Source of the DNA: Catellatospora tritici
GTDB lineage: Bacteria; Actinomycetota; Actinomycetes; Mycobacteriales; Micromonosporaceae
Assembly (NCBI RefSeq): GCF_019083965.1
Contig: NZ_JAHRCY010000020.1
Coordinates: 1 to 64,000, forward strand
Direction: 5' to 3'
DNA length: 64,000 nucleotides
Below the pieces are notes generated by a model that was given only the letters and a program-made list of their open reading frames with translations, had not been told where the DNA came from and made no database searches. Shown in pieces: positions 1 to 8,615 of the stretch. Position numbers and translations under genes: made by a program. Position 1 is the stretch's first letter, and each line of letters starts with the position of its first letter.

Positions 1-1101
1 CCGGCCACGCCCGCACCCGCCCCGGCCGCCCCGGCCCCGGTCGCCGCTTCGGCCCCGGCCCCGGCCGCTCCGGTGCCCACCCCGGCGCCGGCGGCGCCCG
101 CGCCGACTCCGGCGCCGACGGCCACCCCGGTGACCCCGGCCCCGACCGCCGCCGCTGTCGCGGCCAACGGCGACGGGTACGTCACCCCGCTGGTGCGCAA
201 GCTCGCCACCGAGCACGGCGTCGACCTGAACACCCTCACCGGCACCGGTGTCGGCGGGCGCATCCGTAAGCAGGACGTACTCGACGCCGCCGCCAAGGCC
301 AAGGCGCCGGCTCCGGCCGCTGCCGCCGCCCCGGCGCAGGCCGCCGCGGCCGCCGCGCCCAAGTCGGCGCCGAGCCCGCTGCGGGGTCGCACCGAGAAGC
401 TGTCGCGGCTGCGTGCCACCATCGCCAAGCGCATGGTGGAGTCGCTGCAGGTCTCGGCGCAGCTCACCACCGTGGTCGAGGTCGACGTCACCAAGATCGC
501 GCGGCTGCGCGAGCAGGCCAAGGCCGACTTCCTGGCCAAGCACGGCGCGAAGCTGTCCTTCCTGCCGTTCTTCGCGCTGGCGGCGGTCGAGGCGCTGCGG
601 CAGTTCCCGAACGTGAACGCGTCGATCGACATGGAGGCCGGCACGGTCACCTATCACGACGCCGAGCACCTGGGCATGGCCGTGGACACCGACAAGGGCC
701 TCATCGTCCCGGTGATCCGCAACGCGGGCGACCTGAACCTGGCCGGCCTGGCCCGACGGATCGCCGACGTGGCCGAGCGCACCCGCACCAACAAGATCCT
801 GCCGGACGAGCTGTCGGGCGGCACCTTCACGCTGACCAACACCGGCAGCCGCGGCGCCCTGTTCGACACGCCGATCATCAACCAGCCGCAGGTGGCCATC
901 CTGGGCACCGGCGCGGTCGTCAAGCGCGCCGTGGTCGTGGACGACCCGGACCTGGGCGAGCTGATCCTGCCCCGGCAGATGGTGTACCTGGCGCTGTCGT
1001 ACGACCACCGGCTGGTGGACGGCGCCGACGCGGCCCGGTTCCTCACCGCGGTCAAGGAGCGCCTGGAGGCGGGCAGCTTCGAGGCCGAGCTCGGTCTCTG
1101 A
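1..1101 (+). CDS. sucB: 2-oxoglutarate dehydrogenase E2 (dihydrolipoamide acyltransferase), 3' part
   Basis: The frame is open from the first base, so the start and the N-terminal lipoyl domain lie outside the window. What remains is 366 residues. Residues 1-58 are an Ala/Pro-rich hinge linker. Residues 60-97 form the peripheral-subunit (E3) binding domain, with TPLVRKLA and GVGGRIRKQDV. A second Ala/Pro linker follows, then the acyltransferase core. The catalytic motif HRLVDG is seen at H336 and D340 (numbered from base 1). The protein transfers the succinyl group from E1 to CoA on the lipoyl arm. The symbol rests on the nearby lipA/lipB and on family likeness; in actinobacteria one E2 (SucB/DlaT) often serves both the pyruvate and 2-oxoglutarate complexes, so a shared role is possible. 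Confidence 0.9.
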   Translation, partial: PATPAPAPAAPAPVAASAPAPAAPVPTPAPAAPAPTPAPTATPVTPAPTAAAVAANGDGYVTPLVRKLATEHGVDLNTLTGTGVGGRIRKQDVLDAAAKAKAPAPAAAAAPAQAAAAAAPKSAPSPLRGRTEKLSRLRATIAKRMVESLQVSAQLTTVVEVDVTKIARLREQAKADFLAKHGAKLSFLPFFALAAVEALRQFPNVNASIDMEAGTVTYHDAEHLGMAVDTDKGLIVPVIRNAGDLNLAGLARRIADVAERTRTNKILPDELSGGTFTLTNTGSRGALFDTPIINQPQVAILGTGAVVKRAVVVDDPDLGELILPRQMVYLALSYDHRLVDGADAARFLTAVKERLEAGSFEAELGL

Positions 1102-1199
1102 CCCAGCGTCAAGCGAGGGGCGTCCCGGCTGTGGCCGGGGCGCCCCTCGCCCGTTCGGCGGGGGCAGCGGGCGCGTCCGGCTTCGGGCACAATGCCGCC

Positions 1200-2465
1200 G
1201 TGATCAGACGCGCCAAGACGATCGCGGCCGGTACGCCCTGCCGCTCCTGCGGCGAACCGGTGGTGTCCGAGCGAGACGCCGCCCCGTGGTGCCCTGGCTG
1301 CGAGTGGAATCTGGAGGCCTTCGACCGCCGCCGGGCCGAGCTGGGCTGGCGCTGGGTCGACCGGCTGACGTTCCGCTGGGCACTGCGGCAGACCCGCCGC
1401 GACTACGCACAGTGGACCGTCGACGGCCTGGGTCGCCCCGATCGGGTCACCTGGGTGGCGCTGCAGGCGGTGTCGCTGGCTCTGGCCGGGTGCTGGCTGC
1501 TGCTGGTCGGCGCCGGGTTGTGGCTGTCGGTCGCCGGATGGCCCAAGGGCCTGGTGTTCGGGGTGCCGTGCCTGCTGCTCGCGTACGCGCTGCGCCCGCG
1601 CCTGGGCCGCCTGCCCGAAGACAGTCCGCTGCTCACCCGGCAGGCCGCCCCGACCCTGTACGCGCTGGTGGACCGGGTCGCGGCCGCGGTCGGCACCCGG
1701 GCCCCGGCGGTCATCGCGGTGTCGTACGACCTCAACGCCGGCACCGCCGAGGTCGGCCTGCGCCGCGACCGCGTCCTGGAACTTGGCCTGCCGCTGTGGG
1801 CACTGCTCCCGGCGCAGCAGCGGGTCGCCCTGCTCGGCCACGAGCTGGGCCACTTCGTCAACGGCGACCTGCGCCGGGCGCTGGTGACGCAGCCCGCTCT
1901 GACCATGCTGGGCCGGGTGGTGCGACTGATGCGCTACGACTACACGGCCGCCGCGATGGGCGGCCCGGCCGGGCTGGCCCTGCGGCTCTTCTTCAGCCTG
2001 ACCAGCTGGATTCCCTGGCTGCTGCACCTGGCCGTGCACAGCATCGCCGCGCGCGGCGGGCAGCAGGCGGAGTACCGGGCGGACCTGATCGCGGCGCGGG
2101 TGGCGGGCACCGCCGCCGCCCGCGACCTGGCCGACAGCATGGTGACCCTGCCGGAGGTGCTGGAGCCGGTGAACCGCTCGGCCCGGATGGGCGTGGCCCC
2201 GGCGCTGTGGCTGTCCACCGCCGAGCACGTGCGGGCGGGGCTGGTCGATCGGCTGCCCGGACTGCGGCAGCTGTCGGTGCGCGAGGAGACGTCGCTGTTC
2301 GCGTCGCACCCGCCCAGCGGACTGCGGGCCCGGATGCTGGAGGCGCACCGGTCCGATGCGGAGCCCGCGCCGCTGGTCGTACTGTCGCCGGAGGACAACT
2401 TCCGCATCGACGCCGAGCTGGCCCGGTGGCTGGAGCAACTGCGCCAGGCGGTGTCGGCCCGCTGA
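1200..2465 (+). CDS. M48-family zinc metalloprotease with N-terminal zinc ribbon, membrane-associated
   Basis: This is a 421-residue protein. GTG at 1200 is chosen because the zinc ribbon (CRSC ... CPGC) begins within 15 residues. Two hydrophobic segments follow at about residues 84-130. The HEXXH motif is HELGH, with H214, E215 and H218; the likely third zinc ligand is E291 in AEYRAD. This is the HtpX/Ste24-like arrangement, with a further hydrophobic patch at about 245-285. By family it would cleave peptides or damaged membrane proteins at the cytoplasmic face. The ribbon plus M48 architecture is common in actinobacteria, but the substrate is unknown. It stands 98 bases after sucB and 28 before the next gene. 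Confidence 0.8.
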   Translation: MIRRAKTIAAGTPCRSCGEPVVSERDAAPWCPGCEWNLEAFDRRRAELGWRWVDRLTFRWALRQTRRDYAQWTVDGLGRPDRVTWVALQAVSLALAGCWLLLVGAGLWLSVAGWPKGLVFGVPCLLLAYALRPRLGRLPEDSPLLTRQAAPTLYALVDRVAAAVGTRAPAVIAVSYDLNAGTAEVGLRRDRVLELGLPLWALLPAQQRVALLGHELGHFVNGDLRRALVTQPALTMLGRVVRLMRYDYTAAAMGGPAGLALRLFFSLTSWIPWLLHLAVHSIAARGGQQAEYRADLIAARVAGTAAARDLADSMVTLPEVLEPVNRSARMGVAPALWLSTAEHVRAGLVDRLPGLRQLSVREETSLFASHPPSGLRARMLEAHRSDAEPAPLVVLSPEDNFRIDAELARWLEQLRQAVSAR

Positions 2466-2493
2466 GGCGGTCCCGCTCGGGCATGATTGGCGT

Positions 2494-3396
2494 ATGCGGA
2501 TCGTGGTGGCGGGAGCCTCGGGCTTCCTCGGGCAGCCCTTGCTGGCGACGTTGCAGGCGCACGGCCACGAGGTGATCCAGCTGGTCCGCCGCCCCGCCGA
2601 GCACCCGTCCGAGCGGCAGTGGGACCCGGCCGCCCCGATCCGCCTGCCCGACGGCACCGACGCCGTGGTCAACCTGTGCGGGGTGGGCGTCGCCGACCGC
2701 CGCTGGACCGACGAGTACCAGGCGCTGATCCTGTCCAGCCGGATCGTGCCGACCGCGACCCTGGCCCAGGCGGTGGCCGAGCAGCGCATCCCGCTGCTGG
2801 TCAACGCCTCCGGCGTCGGCTACTACGGCGACACCGGCGACCGTGAGGTGACCGAGCTGTCACCGGTCGGCGACGACTTCCTGGCCGGGGTGTCCCGGCA
2901 CTGGGAGCAGGCGACCGTGCTCGCCTCCGACGCCGGGGCGCGGGTGGCGCTGCTGCGCACCGGATATCCGCTGCACCGCGACGGCGGTTTCCTCAAGGCG
3001 CAGCTGGTGCCGTTCAAGATGGGCGTGGGCGGGCGGCTGGGCAGCGGGCGGCAGTGGGTGCCGTGGATGTCGCTGGCCGACTGGCTGGGCGCGGTGCTGC
3101 ACGTGCTCGGCGACGACCGCATCGACGGTCCGGTCAACATGGTCGGCCCCGAGCCGGTCACCAACACCCAGTTCACCAAGGCGTTCGGTGCCGAACTGCA
3201 CCGACCGACCCTGTTCCCGATCCCCAAGGCCGCCCTGAAGATGCTGTACGGCGAGTTCGGCAACGAGGCCTTCCGCAGCCTGCGCGTGCTGCCCGCCGTC
3301 CTCAAGGAGACCGCCTTCCCCTACCAGCACCGCACCATCTCCCAGGCGCTGCGCGCCGCCATGACCGACCCCCTCCCCACCCCCACCCCTCATTGA
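2494..3396 (+). CDS. TIGR01777-family NAD(P)-dependent epimerase (SulA-like)
   Basis: A 300-residue extended short-chain dehydrogenase-like protein. The N-terminal nucleotide-binding motif is GASGFLG (residues 7-13) on the strand MRIVVAGAS. The signature NASGVGYYG lies near residue 110, and the C-terminal DUF1731-like part has RVLPAVL and AFPYQHRTI. The family resembles nucleoside-sugar epimerases and plant Giant Chloroplast 1 / cyanobacterial SulA, but the reaction is not known. ATG at 2494 is picked because it gives the canonical beta-alpha-beta start. It follows the metalloprotease by 28 bases in the same direction, so cotranscription is plausible. Confidence 0.85.
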   Translation: MRIVVAGASGFLGQPLLATLQAHGHEVIQLVRRPAEHPSERQWDPAAPIRLPDGTDAVVNLCGVGVADRRWTDEYQALILSSRIVPTATLAQAVAEQRIPLLVNASGVGYYGDTGDREVTELSPVGDDFLAGVSRHWEQATVLASDAGARVALLRTGYPLHRDGGFLKAQLVPFKMGVGGRLGSGRQWVPWMSLADWLGAVLHVLGDDRIDGPVNMVGPEPVTNTQFTKAFGAELHRPTLFPIPKAALKMLYGEFGNEAFRSLRVLPAVLKETAFPYQHRTISQALRAAMTDPLPTPTPH

Positions 3397-3425
3397 TCAT
3401 GAACTCGCGGGGTGCCGCCCCGCGC

Positions 3426-4574
3426 TCAGCGGCGGCGGCTGACCGCCGCCGTGGCCAGAGCGCGGAGTGCGTCGCGGGCGTTGGGGTCGATCGGCAGGTC
3501 GTCCAGGACGGCCAGGGCCCGGGCGCAGCGCTGCTCGATCAGTGCCTCGACCGCCTCGGGCGCGCCGGTGGCGGCGATCGCGGCCCGTAGCCGCTGCGCA
3601 CCGCGTTCGCCCAGGTCGGCGCGGCCGTAGAGGGTGGTGATGGTCCGGGTCTGCGCCGTGTCGGCGCGGGCCAGCGCCAGTCCGATCAGCACGGTCGGTT
3701 TGCCCTCGCGCAGGTCGTCCACGATCGACTTTCCGGTCTGCTCCGGCTGCCCGAACACGCCGAGCAGGTCGTCACGCAGCTGGAACGCCGCGCCCAGCGG
3801 GTCGCCGAACCGCTCGAACCCGTCGAGCAGGTCGGCGGCCGCGCCCGCGAGCGCGGCCCCGATCTGCAGCGGCCGGGTGACCGTGTACCGCGCCGTCTTG
3901 TACCGGATGACCTGCTCGGCCAGCGGCAGCGAACCGCTCGCGACGGTCAGGTCCAGGTACTGCCCGACCATCACCTCACTGCGCATCAGCGCGAGCCAGC
4001 GTCGGGCGGCGGCGACGCGCCCGGGGTCGGCGCCCGCCTCCTCGAACATCTGGTCCGACCACATCGCGCACAAGTCTCCGGCGAGGATGGCCAGACTCGC
4101 GGCGAGTCGCTCCCGGTCGGCCGCCGCCCCCCGCAGCGGCGGCACCCCGGTGAAGGCACGGTGCAGCGTCGGTTCGCCCCGGCGCAGGTCGCTGGCGTCC
4201 ATCAGGTCGTCGTGGATGAGCGCGAAGCTGTGGAACAGTTCCAGCGCGGCCGCGGCCGAGATCACCGCTTCCTCGGCGGCCGGGTCGAGTTCCCGCTCCG
4301 GCGCGGCCGCGCGCCAGCCCCAGTAGCAGAACAGCGGCCGCAGGCGTTTGCCGTCGGCCAGCACGAACCGGCGGATGAGGGTCATCGCCTCGGTCAGCCC
4401 GGACGCGGGCGTGTCGGGCGTCTGATTCTCGATCGTGCCGAGTTCGTCGGCGCGGTGGTTCAGGAAGCGCGCGAGCGCGGTGTCGAAGCGCTGCCGCAGC
4501 GGCGGCGGCTCGGGGAGAGTGGTGCTGGTGGCGCGGCGTGGTGCGATGGTGGGTACGGCACGGACGGTCGACAT
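3426..4574 (-). CDS. polyprenyl diphosphate synthase (GGPP synthase type)
   Basis: A 382-residue all-alpha trans-prenyltransferase that condenses IPP with allylic diphosphates. The first Asp-rich motif is DDLMD (residues 122-126), followed by LRRGEPTLH. The second is FQLRDDLLGVFG (265-276), with the DDLLG form seen in actinobacterial IdsA/CrtE-like enzymes. The product chain length cannot be fixed from this. The start is supported by a GAGGAG site about 8 bases upstream. No carotenoid or terpene cyclase genes lie next to it, so it most likely supplies GGPP-type precursors for quinones or lipid carriers. The upstream region is AT-rich, with a MarR-like palindrome (see 4610-4680). Confidence 0.88.
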   Translation of the reverse strand: MSTVRAVPTIAPRRATSTTLPEPPPLRQRFDTALARFLNHRADELGTIENQTPDTPASGLTEAMTLIRRFVLADGKRLRPLFCYWGWRAAAPERELDPAAEEAVISAAAALELFHSFALIHDDLMDASDLRRGEPTLHRAFTGVPPLRGAAADRERLAASLAILAGDLCAMWSDQMFEEAGADPGRVAAARRWLALMRSEVMVGQYLDLTVASGSLPLAEQVIRYKTARYTVTRPLQIGAALAGAAADLLDGFERFGDPLGAAFQLRDDLLGVFGQPEQTGKSIVDDLREGKPTVLIGLALARADTAQTRTITTLYGRADLGERGAQRLRAAIAATGAPEAVEALIEQRCARALAVLDDLPIDPNARDALRALATAAVSRRR

Positions 4575-4609
4575 GGCCGGCTCCTCTCCGGCTGGGCGCC
4601 CCGGTGCAG

Positions 4610-4680
4610 CGCTACCAACTTGACTAAGTCAATCATACAAGCAATTGCATCAATGCATACATGACACTGAACCTCAACCT
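4610..4680 (-). promoter_or_regulatory. AT-rich promoter region with perfect TTGACTAAGTCAA palindrome
   Basis: Upstream of the polyprenyl synthase, a stretch markedly poorer in GC than its surroundings holds the perfect 13-base palindrome TTGACTAAGTCAA (4620-4632). On the minus strand a TATGAT -10-like hexamer lies just before it. Placing a palindrome over or just after the -10 suggests repression by a MarR/TetR-type regulator. No such regulator is adjacent. Seen: palindrome and base composition. Inferred: operator role. Confidence 0.45.
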
Positions 4681-4725
4681 GTCCACTTCACGCGAGTGGG
4701 CTTCTCATTCATCGCCAAATCGGAT

Positions 4726-4778
4726 CCGAACGTTACGTGGCCGGGGGATCGACGATCCCCCGGCCACGTAACGTTCGG
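4726..4778 (-). terminator. perfect 25-bp hairpin after the CooC-like operon
   Basis: Two perfectly complementary 25-base arms (4726-4750 and 4754-4778) are separated by GAC. The hairpin begins one base beyond the stop codon of the small minus-strand gene ending at 4780. There is no U-tract, as is usual for actinobacterial stem-only terminators. It would end the two-gene operon and keep it apart from the polyprenyl synthase promoter. Confidence 0.7.
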
Positions 4779-4779
4779 T

Positions 4780-5175
4780 TCAGCAGTCGCGCAGCTCCGG
4801 CGACTGGTTGCGCAGCTGCGCCAGCGGCGAGATGAACTCGGAGTACGTCTGACCGCCGACCGCCGACAGCGCGAACGCCGCCACCCGGTGACAGTTCTGG
4901 AACGCGAACTTCACGCCGAAGTGCCGCTCCGCCGCGCCCCGAATCGAGTCGCTGGCCAGCGCGCGCAGCAGCTGCCCGCGCTCGGCCTCGCTCGGCGGCG
5001 GCACGGCGTGCTCGCCGAAGGGCGCGGTCGGGTCATCGGCCAGCTCCTGCGCGGCGGCGGTGAGCACCGCCCACGCGTACGGCAGCGACTGACGGACGCA
5101 GTCGACGAACTCGGCGTCGTCGACCTGCCCGGCCTCGGCGCGCTCCAGCAGCGCCACGGGAACCTCCAGGGACAT
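4780..5175 (-). CDS. small protein partnered with a CooC-like ATPase, function unknown
   Basis: A 131-residue protein I do not recognise. ATG at 5175 is preceded by a strong GGAGAGGAAGG site in the 14-base gap after the ATPase stop, so the two genes form an operon. It is mostly predicted helical, acidic in the first half, without signal peptide or membrane segment. Cysteines are C41 (FVDCVRQ) and one in QNCHR near residue 109, and the chain ends in Cys (ELRDC). The QNCHR motif followed by a hydrophobic helix could be a ligand or cofactor contact, but that is a guess. Coupling to a CooC-like ATPase suggests a metallochaperone partner or client; nothing more can be said. Confidence 0.75.
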   Translation of the reverse strand: MSLEVPVALLERAEAGQVDDAEFVDCVRQSLPYAWAVLTAAAQELADDPTAPFGEHAVPPPSEAERGQLLRALASDSIRGAAERHFGVKFAFQNCHRVAAFALSAVGGQTYSEFISPLAQLRNQSPELRDC

Positions 5176-5189
5176 GTGCCTTCCTCTCC

Positions 5190-6167
5190 TCATCGGTGGT
5201 GCTCGGCGAGCTCGAGCCACTGCGGCCCGAGCACGAAGTCGGGGTCGACCTGGGCGGCAAGGTCCTCACCGCTGCGGGCGTTGCCCCACGCCTGCGCGTT
5301 GCGCAGGTGGAACTCGACGGCCTGGGCGGTGTAGCGGTCCCAGTCCTTGGCGCAGCCGTCCACGGCGGCGCGGATCACGTTGAGCGCGGCCCGGTTCACC
5401 GGCTCCAGCTCGGCGATGGGCCGCGGGGCGCCCCGCTCGGCGGCACGCACGAACGACGACCGCCCCACCCAGGTGAGCAGGTCGCCCCCCACGTGTTCGC
5501 GCAGGAAGTCCACGTCCGAGGCGTCGTCGATCTTGTTGCCGACCACGTGCACCCGCACCCCGAACTCACGGGCGTAGCCGATGTACTGCCGGTACACCCC
5601 CACGCTGCGCAGGGTCGGCTCGCACACCAGGAACGTGGCGTCGAACCGGGTGAACAGCCCCGAGGCGAAGCTGTCCGCACCGGCGGTCATGTCGACCACG
5701 ACGTACTCCCCCGGCCCGTCGACCAGGTGGTTGAGCAGCAGCTCGACCGCGCCGACCTTGGAGTGGTAGCAGGCCACGCCCAGGTCCTCGGTGGCGAACG
5801 GGCCGGTCACCGCCAGCCGCACCCCGCCGACGCGGCGGACCAGTCCGTCGTAGATCGGGTTGGGTTCGGCCACCCGCAGCAGGCGCGAGCCGCGCCCCGG
5901 CGGGGTGGTCTTGACCATCGCGGCGGCCGAGGAGATACGCGGGTTGTCGCCGCGCAGATACTCCTTGATCTGGCCGAGGTGGTCGCCGAGCGAGGGCAGC
6001 AGGACAGCCTCGTCCTCGCTGATGCCCAGCGCGGTGGCCAGGTGCTGGTTGATATCGGCGTCGACGGCCAGCAGCGCCGCGGAGTCCTCCGCGGCCAGGT
6101 GCCGGGCCACCAGCGCCGCAAGGGTGGTCTTGCCACTACCGCCCTTGCCGACGAATGCCATCTTCAT
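5190..6167 (-). CDS. CooC-like MinD/ParA-superfamily ATPase
   Basis: A 325-residue P-loop ATPase. The deviant Walker A motif GKGGSGKTT lies at residues 6-14, as in MinD, NifH and the CO-dehydrogenase nickel-insertion factor CooC. A switch region VVDMTAGADSF follows near residue 165. NKIDD is a nucleotide-base recognition motif. Family members load metals into enzymes or act as dimerising switches. No CO dehydrogenase or nickel enzyme is visible nearby, so the client is open. The start MKMAFVGKGG is taken from family alignment; ATG at 6185 upstream in the same frame is an alternative. The gene leads a two-gene operon with the small protein at 4780-5175. Confidence 0.75.
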   Translation of the reverse strand: MKMAFVGKGGSGKTTLAALVARHLAAEDSAALLAVDADINQHLATALGISEDEAVLLPSLGDHLGQIKEYLRGDNPRISSAAAMVKTTPPGRGSRLLRVAEPNPIYDGLVRRVGGVRLAVTGPFATEDLGVACYHSKVGAVELLLNHLVDGPGEYVVVDMTAGADSFASGLFTRFDATFLVCEPTLRSVGVYRQYIGYAREFGVRVHVVGNKIDDASDVDFLREHVGGDLLTWVGRSSFVRAAERGAPRPIAELEPVNRAALNVIRAAVDGCAKDWDRYTAQAVEFHLRNAQAWGNARSGEDLAAQVDPDFVLGPQWLELAEHHR

Positions 6168-6173
6168 ACTGCT

Positions 6174-6192
6174 ATTGATACCCATTTTCAAT
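6174..6192. promoter_or_regulatory. Fur/Zur-like 9-1-9 imperfect palindrome before the CooC-like gene
   Basis: ATTGATACC-C-ATTTTCAAT is a 19-base imperfect palindrome with 6 of 9 positions matching, ending 6 bases upstream of the chosen ATG. The A/T-rich TGAAAAT half resembles half-sites of actinobacterial Zur/Fur boxes. It would overlap the start of the transcript if the promoter is immediately upstream. The similarity is partial, so the regulator is uncertain. Confidence 0.3.
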
Positions 6193-6244
6193 AAGGACTC
6201 AACCACCCCGGGCCTGGCGTGTCGTCGCTGATAAACTGCGCCGA

Positions 6245-8119
6245 GTGTCGATCGCCTCGCAGCGCACTCCGCTCACCCCGCCCGCGTCCGAGCCGAACGC
6301 TCCCGACGCGGCCCCGGCCTCCGGCAACCCCCGCACCTGGCGAGCAGACCTGCTGGTCGCGGCCGTGTCGCTACTCACCGCGGGGTGGGTCACCGGCGCA
6401 CTCTGGGCCGACCCGGCGCACCGCGCAAGCGGCGTCAACTCCGGTGACCAGGCCTTCTTCGAATGGCTGCTCTCCTACGGGGCGTACGCGATCACGCACG
6501 GAGTCGACCCGCTCTTCACCCACCTGCTGAACGTGCCCGACGGCGTGAACCTCGCCGTCAACACCTCGATCACGGTGTACGCGGTCGTCTTCGCCCCGCT
6601 GACCATCCTGGCCGGGCCCACCGCCACCTTCCTGGCGATCCTCACCCTGAACCTGGCCCTGAGCGCCTTCGCCTGGTATCGCCTGTTCTCCCGGCACCTC
6701 GGGGCAGCGCCGTGGGCCGCCGCGGTGGGCGGCCTGTTCTGCGGCTTCGCCCCGGCGATGATCTCCCACGCCAACGCCCACCTCAACTGGACCGCGCAGT
6801 GGGTCATCCCGCTGATCATCGGCCGCTGCCTGCTGCTGATCCGGCGCGGTCGACCCGTCCGCGACGGCGCCATCCTGGGCCTGCTCATCGCGGTCTGCTT
6901 CTCCATCGCCGCCGAGGCGCTCTTCTTCACCGCGCTCGCCCTGGGCGTGTTCACGCTGGCTTGGGCGCTGTCGCGGCGCACCGAGACCCGGGCGCTGCTG
7001 CGCCCGGCGCTGACCGGCCTGGGCACCGCCGCACTGATCGCGGGCGCGCTGCTGGCGTACCCGCTGTGGCTGCACTTCCTCGGCCCGCAGGGCTACCACG
7101 GCACCGGCTTCGACCCGAAGGTCCACAACGAGGACCTCGCCGCGTACGCCGCCTGGCCGGAGCGCTCGCTCGCGGGGGCGCTGGGCCTCAACGCCAAACT
7201 GGCCGCCAACCCGACCGAGGAGAACTCGTTCTTCGGCGCCCCGCTGCTGCTGCTGATCATCGTCGGCCTGGTGCTGCTGTGGCGCCGCGCGGACCGGGCG
7301 CACCGGGCCACCCTGCGCGCGCTGGCCATCGTTGCGGGCGTGTTCATCGTGCTGTCACTCGGCCCGGAACTGCGCTGGCTGGGCCGCCTCACCGGCACAC
7401 CCATGCCCGAGGCCCTGGTCGGCGGGCTGCCCATCTTCAACGCCGCCCTGCCCTCGCGCCTGGCCCTGATCGTCGCCCCGGTCTTCGGCCTGCTCCTGGC
7501 CTGGCTCGGCACCGCGCTGACCCGCCCCGAAACGGCGACCGGCAACCCCCGGCCGCTGCCAGGCCCGCGCTGGGTCTGGGTCGCCGCGTTCGCGGTCGCG
7601 CTGGTGCCGTTGGTGCCGACCCAACTGCTCGCCCGCGACCGGGTGCCCGTCCCGCACTTCTTCGCCGAGGGCACCTGGCGCCAGTACGTCGCCGACGGCG
7701 GCACCGTGGTGCCCGTACCGATCACCAACGACCTGGTCCCCGACGGTCAGCGCTGGCAGGCCGCCGCCCTGGCCGACGCGGCCGGGGGCGGCAAGGGCGT
7801 GTTCCGGCTGCCCGCCGGGTTCTTCCTCGGCCCCGGCGGCCCCAACGGCACCGGCCGCATCGGCCCGATCCCGCGGCCGACCCAGACGCTGCTGGAGGAG
7901 GTCGCCAAGACCGGCACCGTCCCGCCGATCGGCGACACCGAGCGCGCCGCGCTGCGCGAGGACCTGCGCTACTGGCAGGGCTCGATCGTGGTGCTCGCCG
8001 ACGACGTACACGGCGCCCATTGGCCGACCTACCAGCCCGCCCTGCTGCAGACCATGACCGCGCTGCTCGGCGCCCCGGAGCGCGTCGACGACGTCTGGCT
8101 CTGGCGCGTACCCAACTGA
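6245..8119 (+). CDS. polytopic membrane protein, GT-C glycosyltransferase-like
   Basis: A 624-residue integral membrane protein with about ten hydrophobic segments between residues 35 and 460 and a non-membrane C-terminal domain of about 150 residues. After the first membrane segment there is an external loop with GDQAFFEWLLSYGAYA and a second loop with NVPDGVNLAVNTS. The acidic first loop is where GT-C glycosyltransferases carry their catalytic Asp, and the LNVPDGVN region is shared by actinobacterial members. It probably transfers sugars from polyprenyl-phosphate donors outside the membrane; donor and acceptor are unknown. GTG at 6245 is assumed; upstream sequence belongs to the divergent CooC-like promoter. 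Confidence 0.65.
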   Translation: MSIASQRTPLTPPASEPNAPDAAPASGNPRTWRADLLVAAVSLLTAGWVTGALWADPAHRASGVNSGDQAFFEWLLSYGAYAITHGVDPLFTHLLNVPDGVNLAVNTSITVYAVVFAPLTILAGPTATFLAILTLNLALSAFAWYRLFSRHLGAAPWAAAVGGLFCGFAPAMISHANAHLNWTAQWVIPLIIGRCLLLIRRGRPVRDGAILGLLIAVCFSIAAEALFFTALALGVFTLAWALSRRTETRALLRPALTGLGTAALIAGALLAYPLWLHFLGPQGYHGTGFDPKVHNEDLAAYAAWPERSLAGALGLNAKLAANPTEENSFFGAPLLLLIIVGLVLLWRRADRAHRATLRALAIVAGVFIVLSLGPELRWLGRLTGTPMPEALVGGLPIFNAALPSRLALIVAPVFGLLLAWLGTALTRPETATGNPRPLPGPRWVWVAAFAVALVPLVPTQLLARDRVPVPHFFAEGTWRQYVADGGTVVPVPITNDLVPDGQRWQAAALADAAGGGKGVFRLPAGFFLGPGGPNGTGRIGPIPRPTQTLLEEVAKTGTVPPIGDTERAALREDLRYWQGSIVVLADDVHGAHWPTYQPALLQTMTALLGAPERVDDVWLWRVPN

Positions 8120-8223
8120 ACCGGCGACGTCGCCACCCAGCCCGCCCGTTCCCCCGCCCCACCACCGGACACCCGATGGGCGGCGGGGCGGCTGGCGGCT
8201 GACGGGAGCGGCTAAGCGGTGTG

Positions 8224-8265
8224 CGGCTGGCGGCTGGCGGCTGGCGGCTGGCGGCTGGCGGCTGG
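8224..8265. repeat. six tandem CGGCTGG heptamers
   Basis: Six exact head-to-tail copies of CGGCTGG, with degenerate GGCGGCTGACGG copies just upstream from about 8189. It lies in the gene-free stretch 8120-8736. Slippage-prone; copy number probably varies between strains. Confidence 0.9.
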
Positions 8266-8268
8266 CGA

Positions 8269-8331
8269 TGATCGCGGTCCGCGGTCACTATGTCGGCTAC
8301 TAGCCGAGATTCCGACCGCGGACCGCAATCA
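8269..8331. repeat. two-tier palindrome (nested hairpins)
   Basis: Outer arms of 18 bases (8269-8286 and 8314-8331, one mismatch) enclose an inner perfect hairpin TCGGCT-ACT-AGCCGA (8292-8306). It abuts the heptamer array and carries the first ATCGC...CGGTCA motif, repeated twice downstream. Confidence 0.8.
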
Positions 8332-8346
8332 TCAGCCGAAACGGCC

Positions 8347-8479
8347 CCGAAGATCGCGACCTCCGGTCATTTCACTGCACGCGCCATGGGCCGAAACCCA
8401 CTTTTCGGCCGCAAACGCCGATCATCCGCGGCGGCAGGCGCCGAAGATCGCTACCTCTGGTCACAACGCTGCACGCACC
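8347..8479. repeat. degenerate 39-bp direct repeat, two copies
   Basis: Copies at 8347-8385 and 8441-8479 start CCGAAGATCGC and end CTGCACGC-CC, matching at 32 of 39 positions with 94-base spacing. The rest of 8120-8736 holds no convincing gene: I find no ribosome site plus coding frame with family resemblance. Confidence 0.75.
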
Positions 8480-8615
8480 TCGATCAGACTTCCGCCCCGA
8501 CCGGAACAGACGATCACCAGCACCTCACAGGCACGAAGATCATGCCTATGGGGTCGCGTTGTCGACGCTCGGACGACCTCCAACCCATAACGTGGTCATC
8601 GACTAATGCGGCATA

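Noticed and set aside
654..2804. 716-codon minus-strand open frame across sucB and M48 gene
   Set aside because: Shadow frame in GC-rich DNA, spanning two proven plus-strand genes.
3426..4574. Terpene or carotenoid gene cluster around the polyprenyl synthase
   Set aside because: No cyclase, phytoene synthase or desaturase lies near; the MpaB-like gene and monooxygenase are over 39 kb away.
5190..6167. CO dehydrogenase or nitrogenase maturation locus
   Set aside because: Only the CooC-like ATPase is present; no CODH, hydrogenase or nif gene is in the window.
8224..8265. Possible CRISPR from short tandem repeats
   Set aside because: Units are 7 bases with no spacers, and no cas genes occur.
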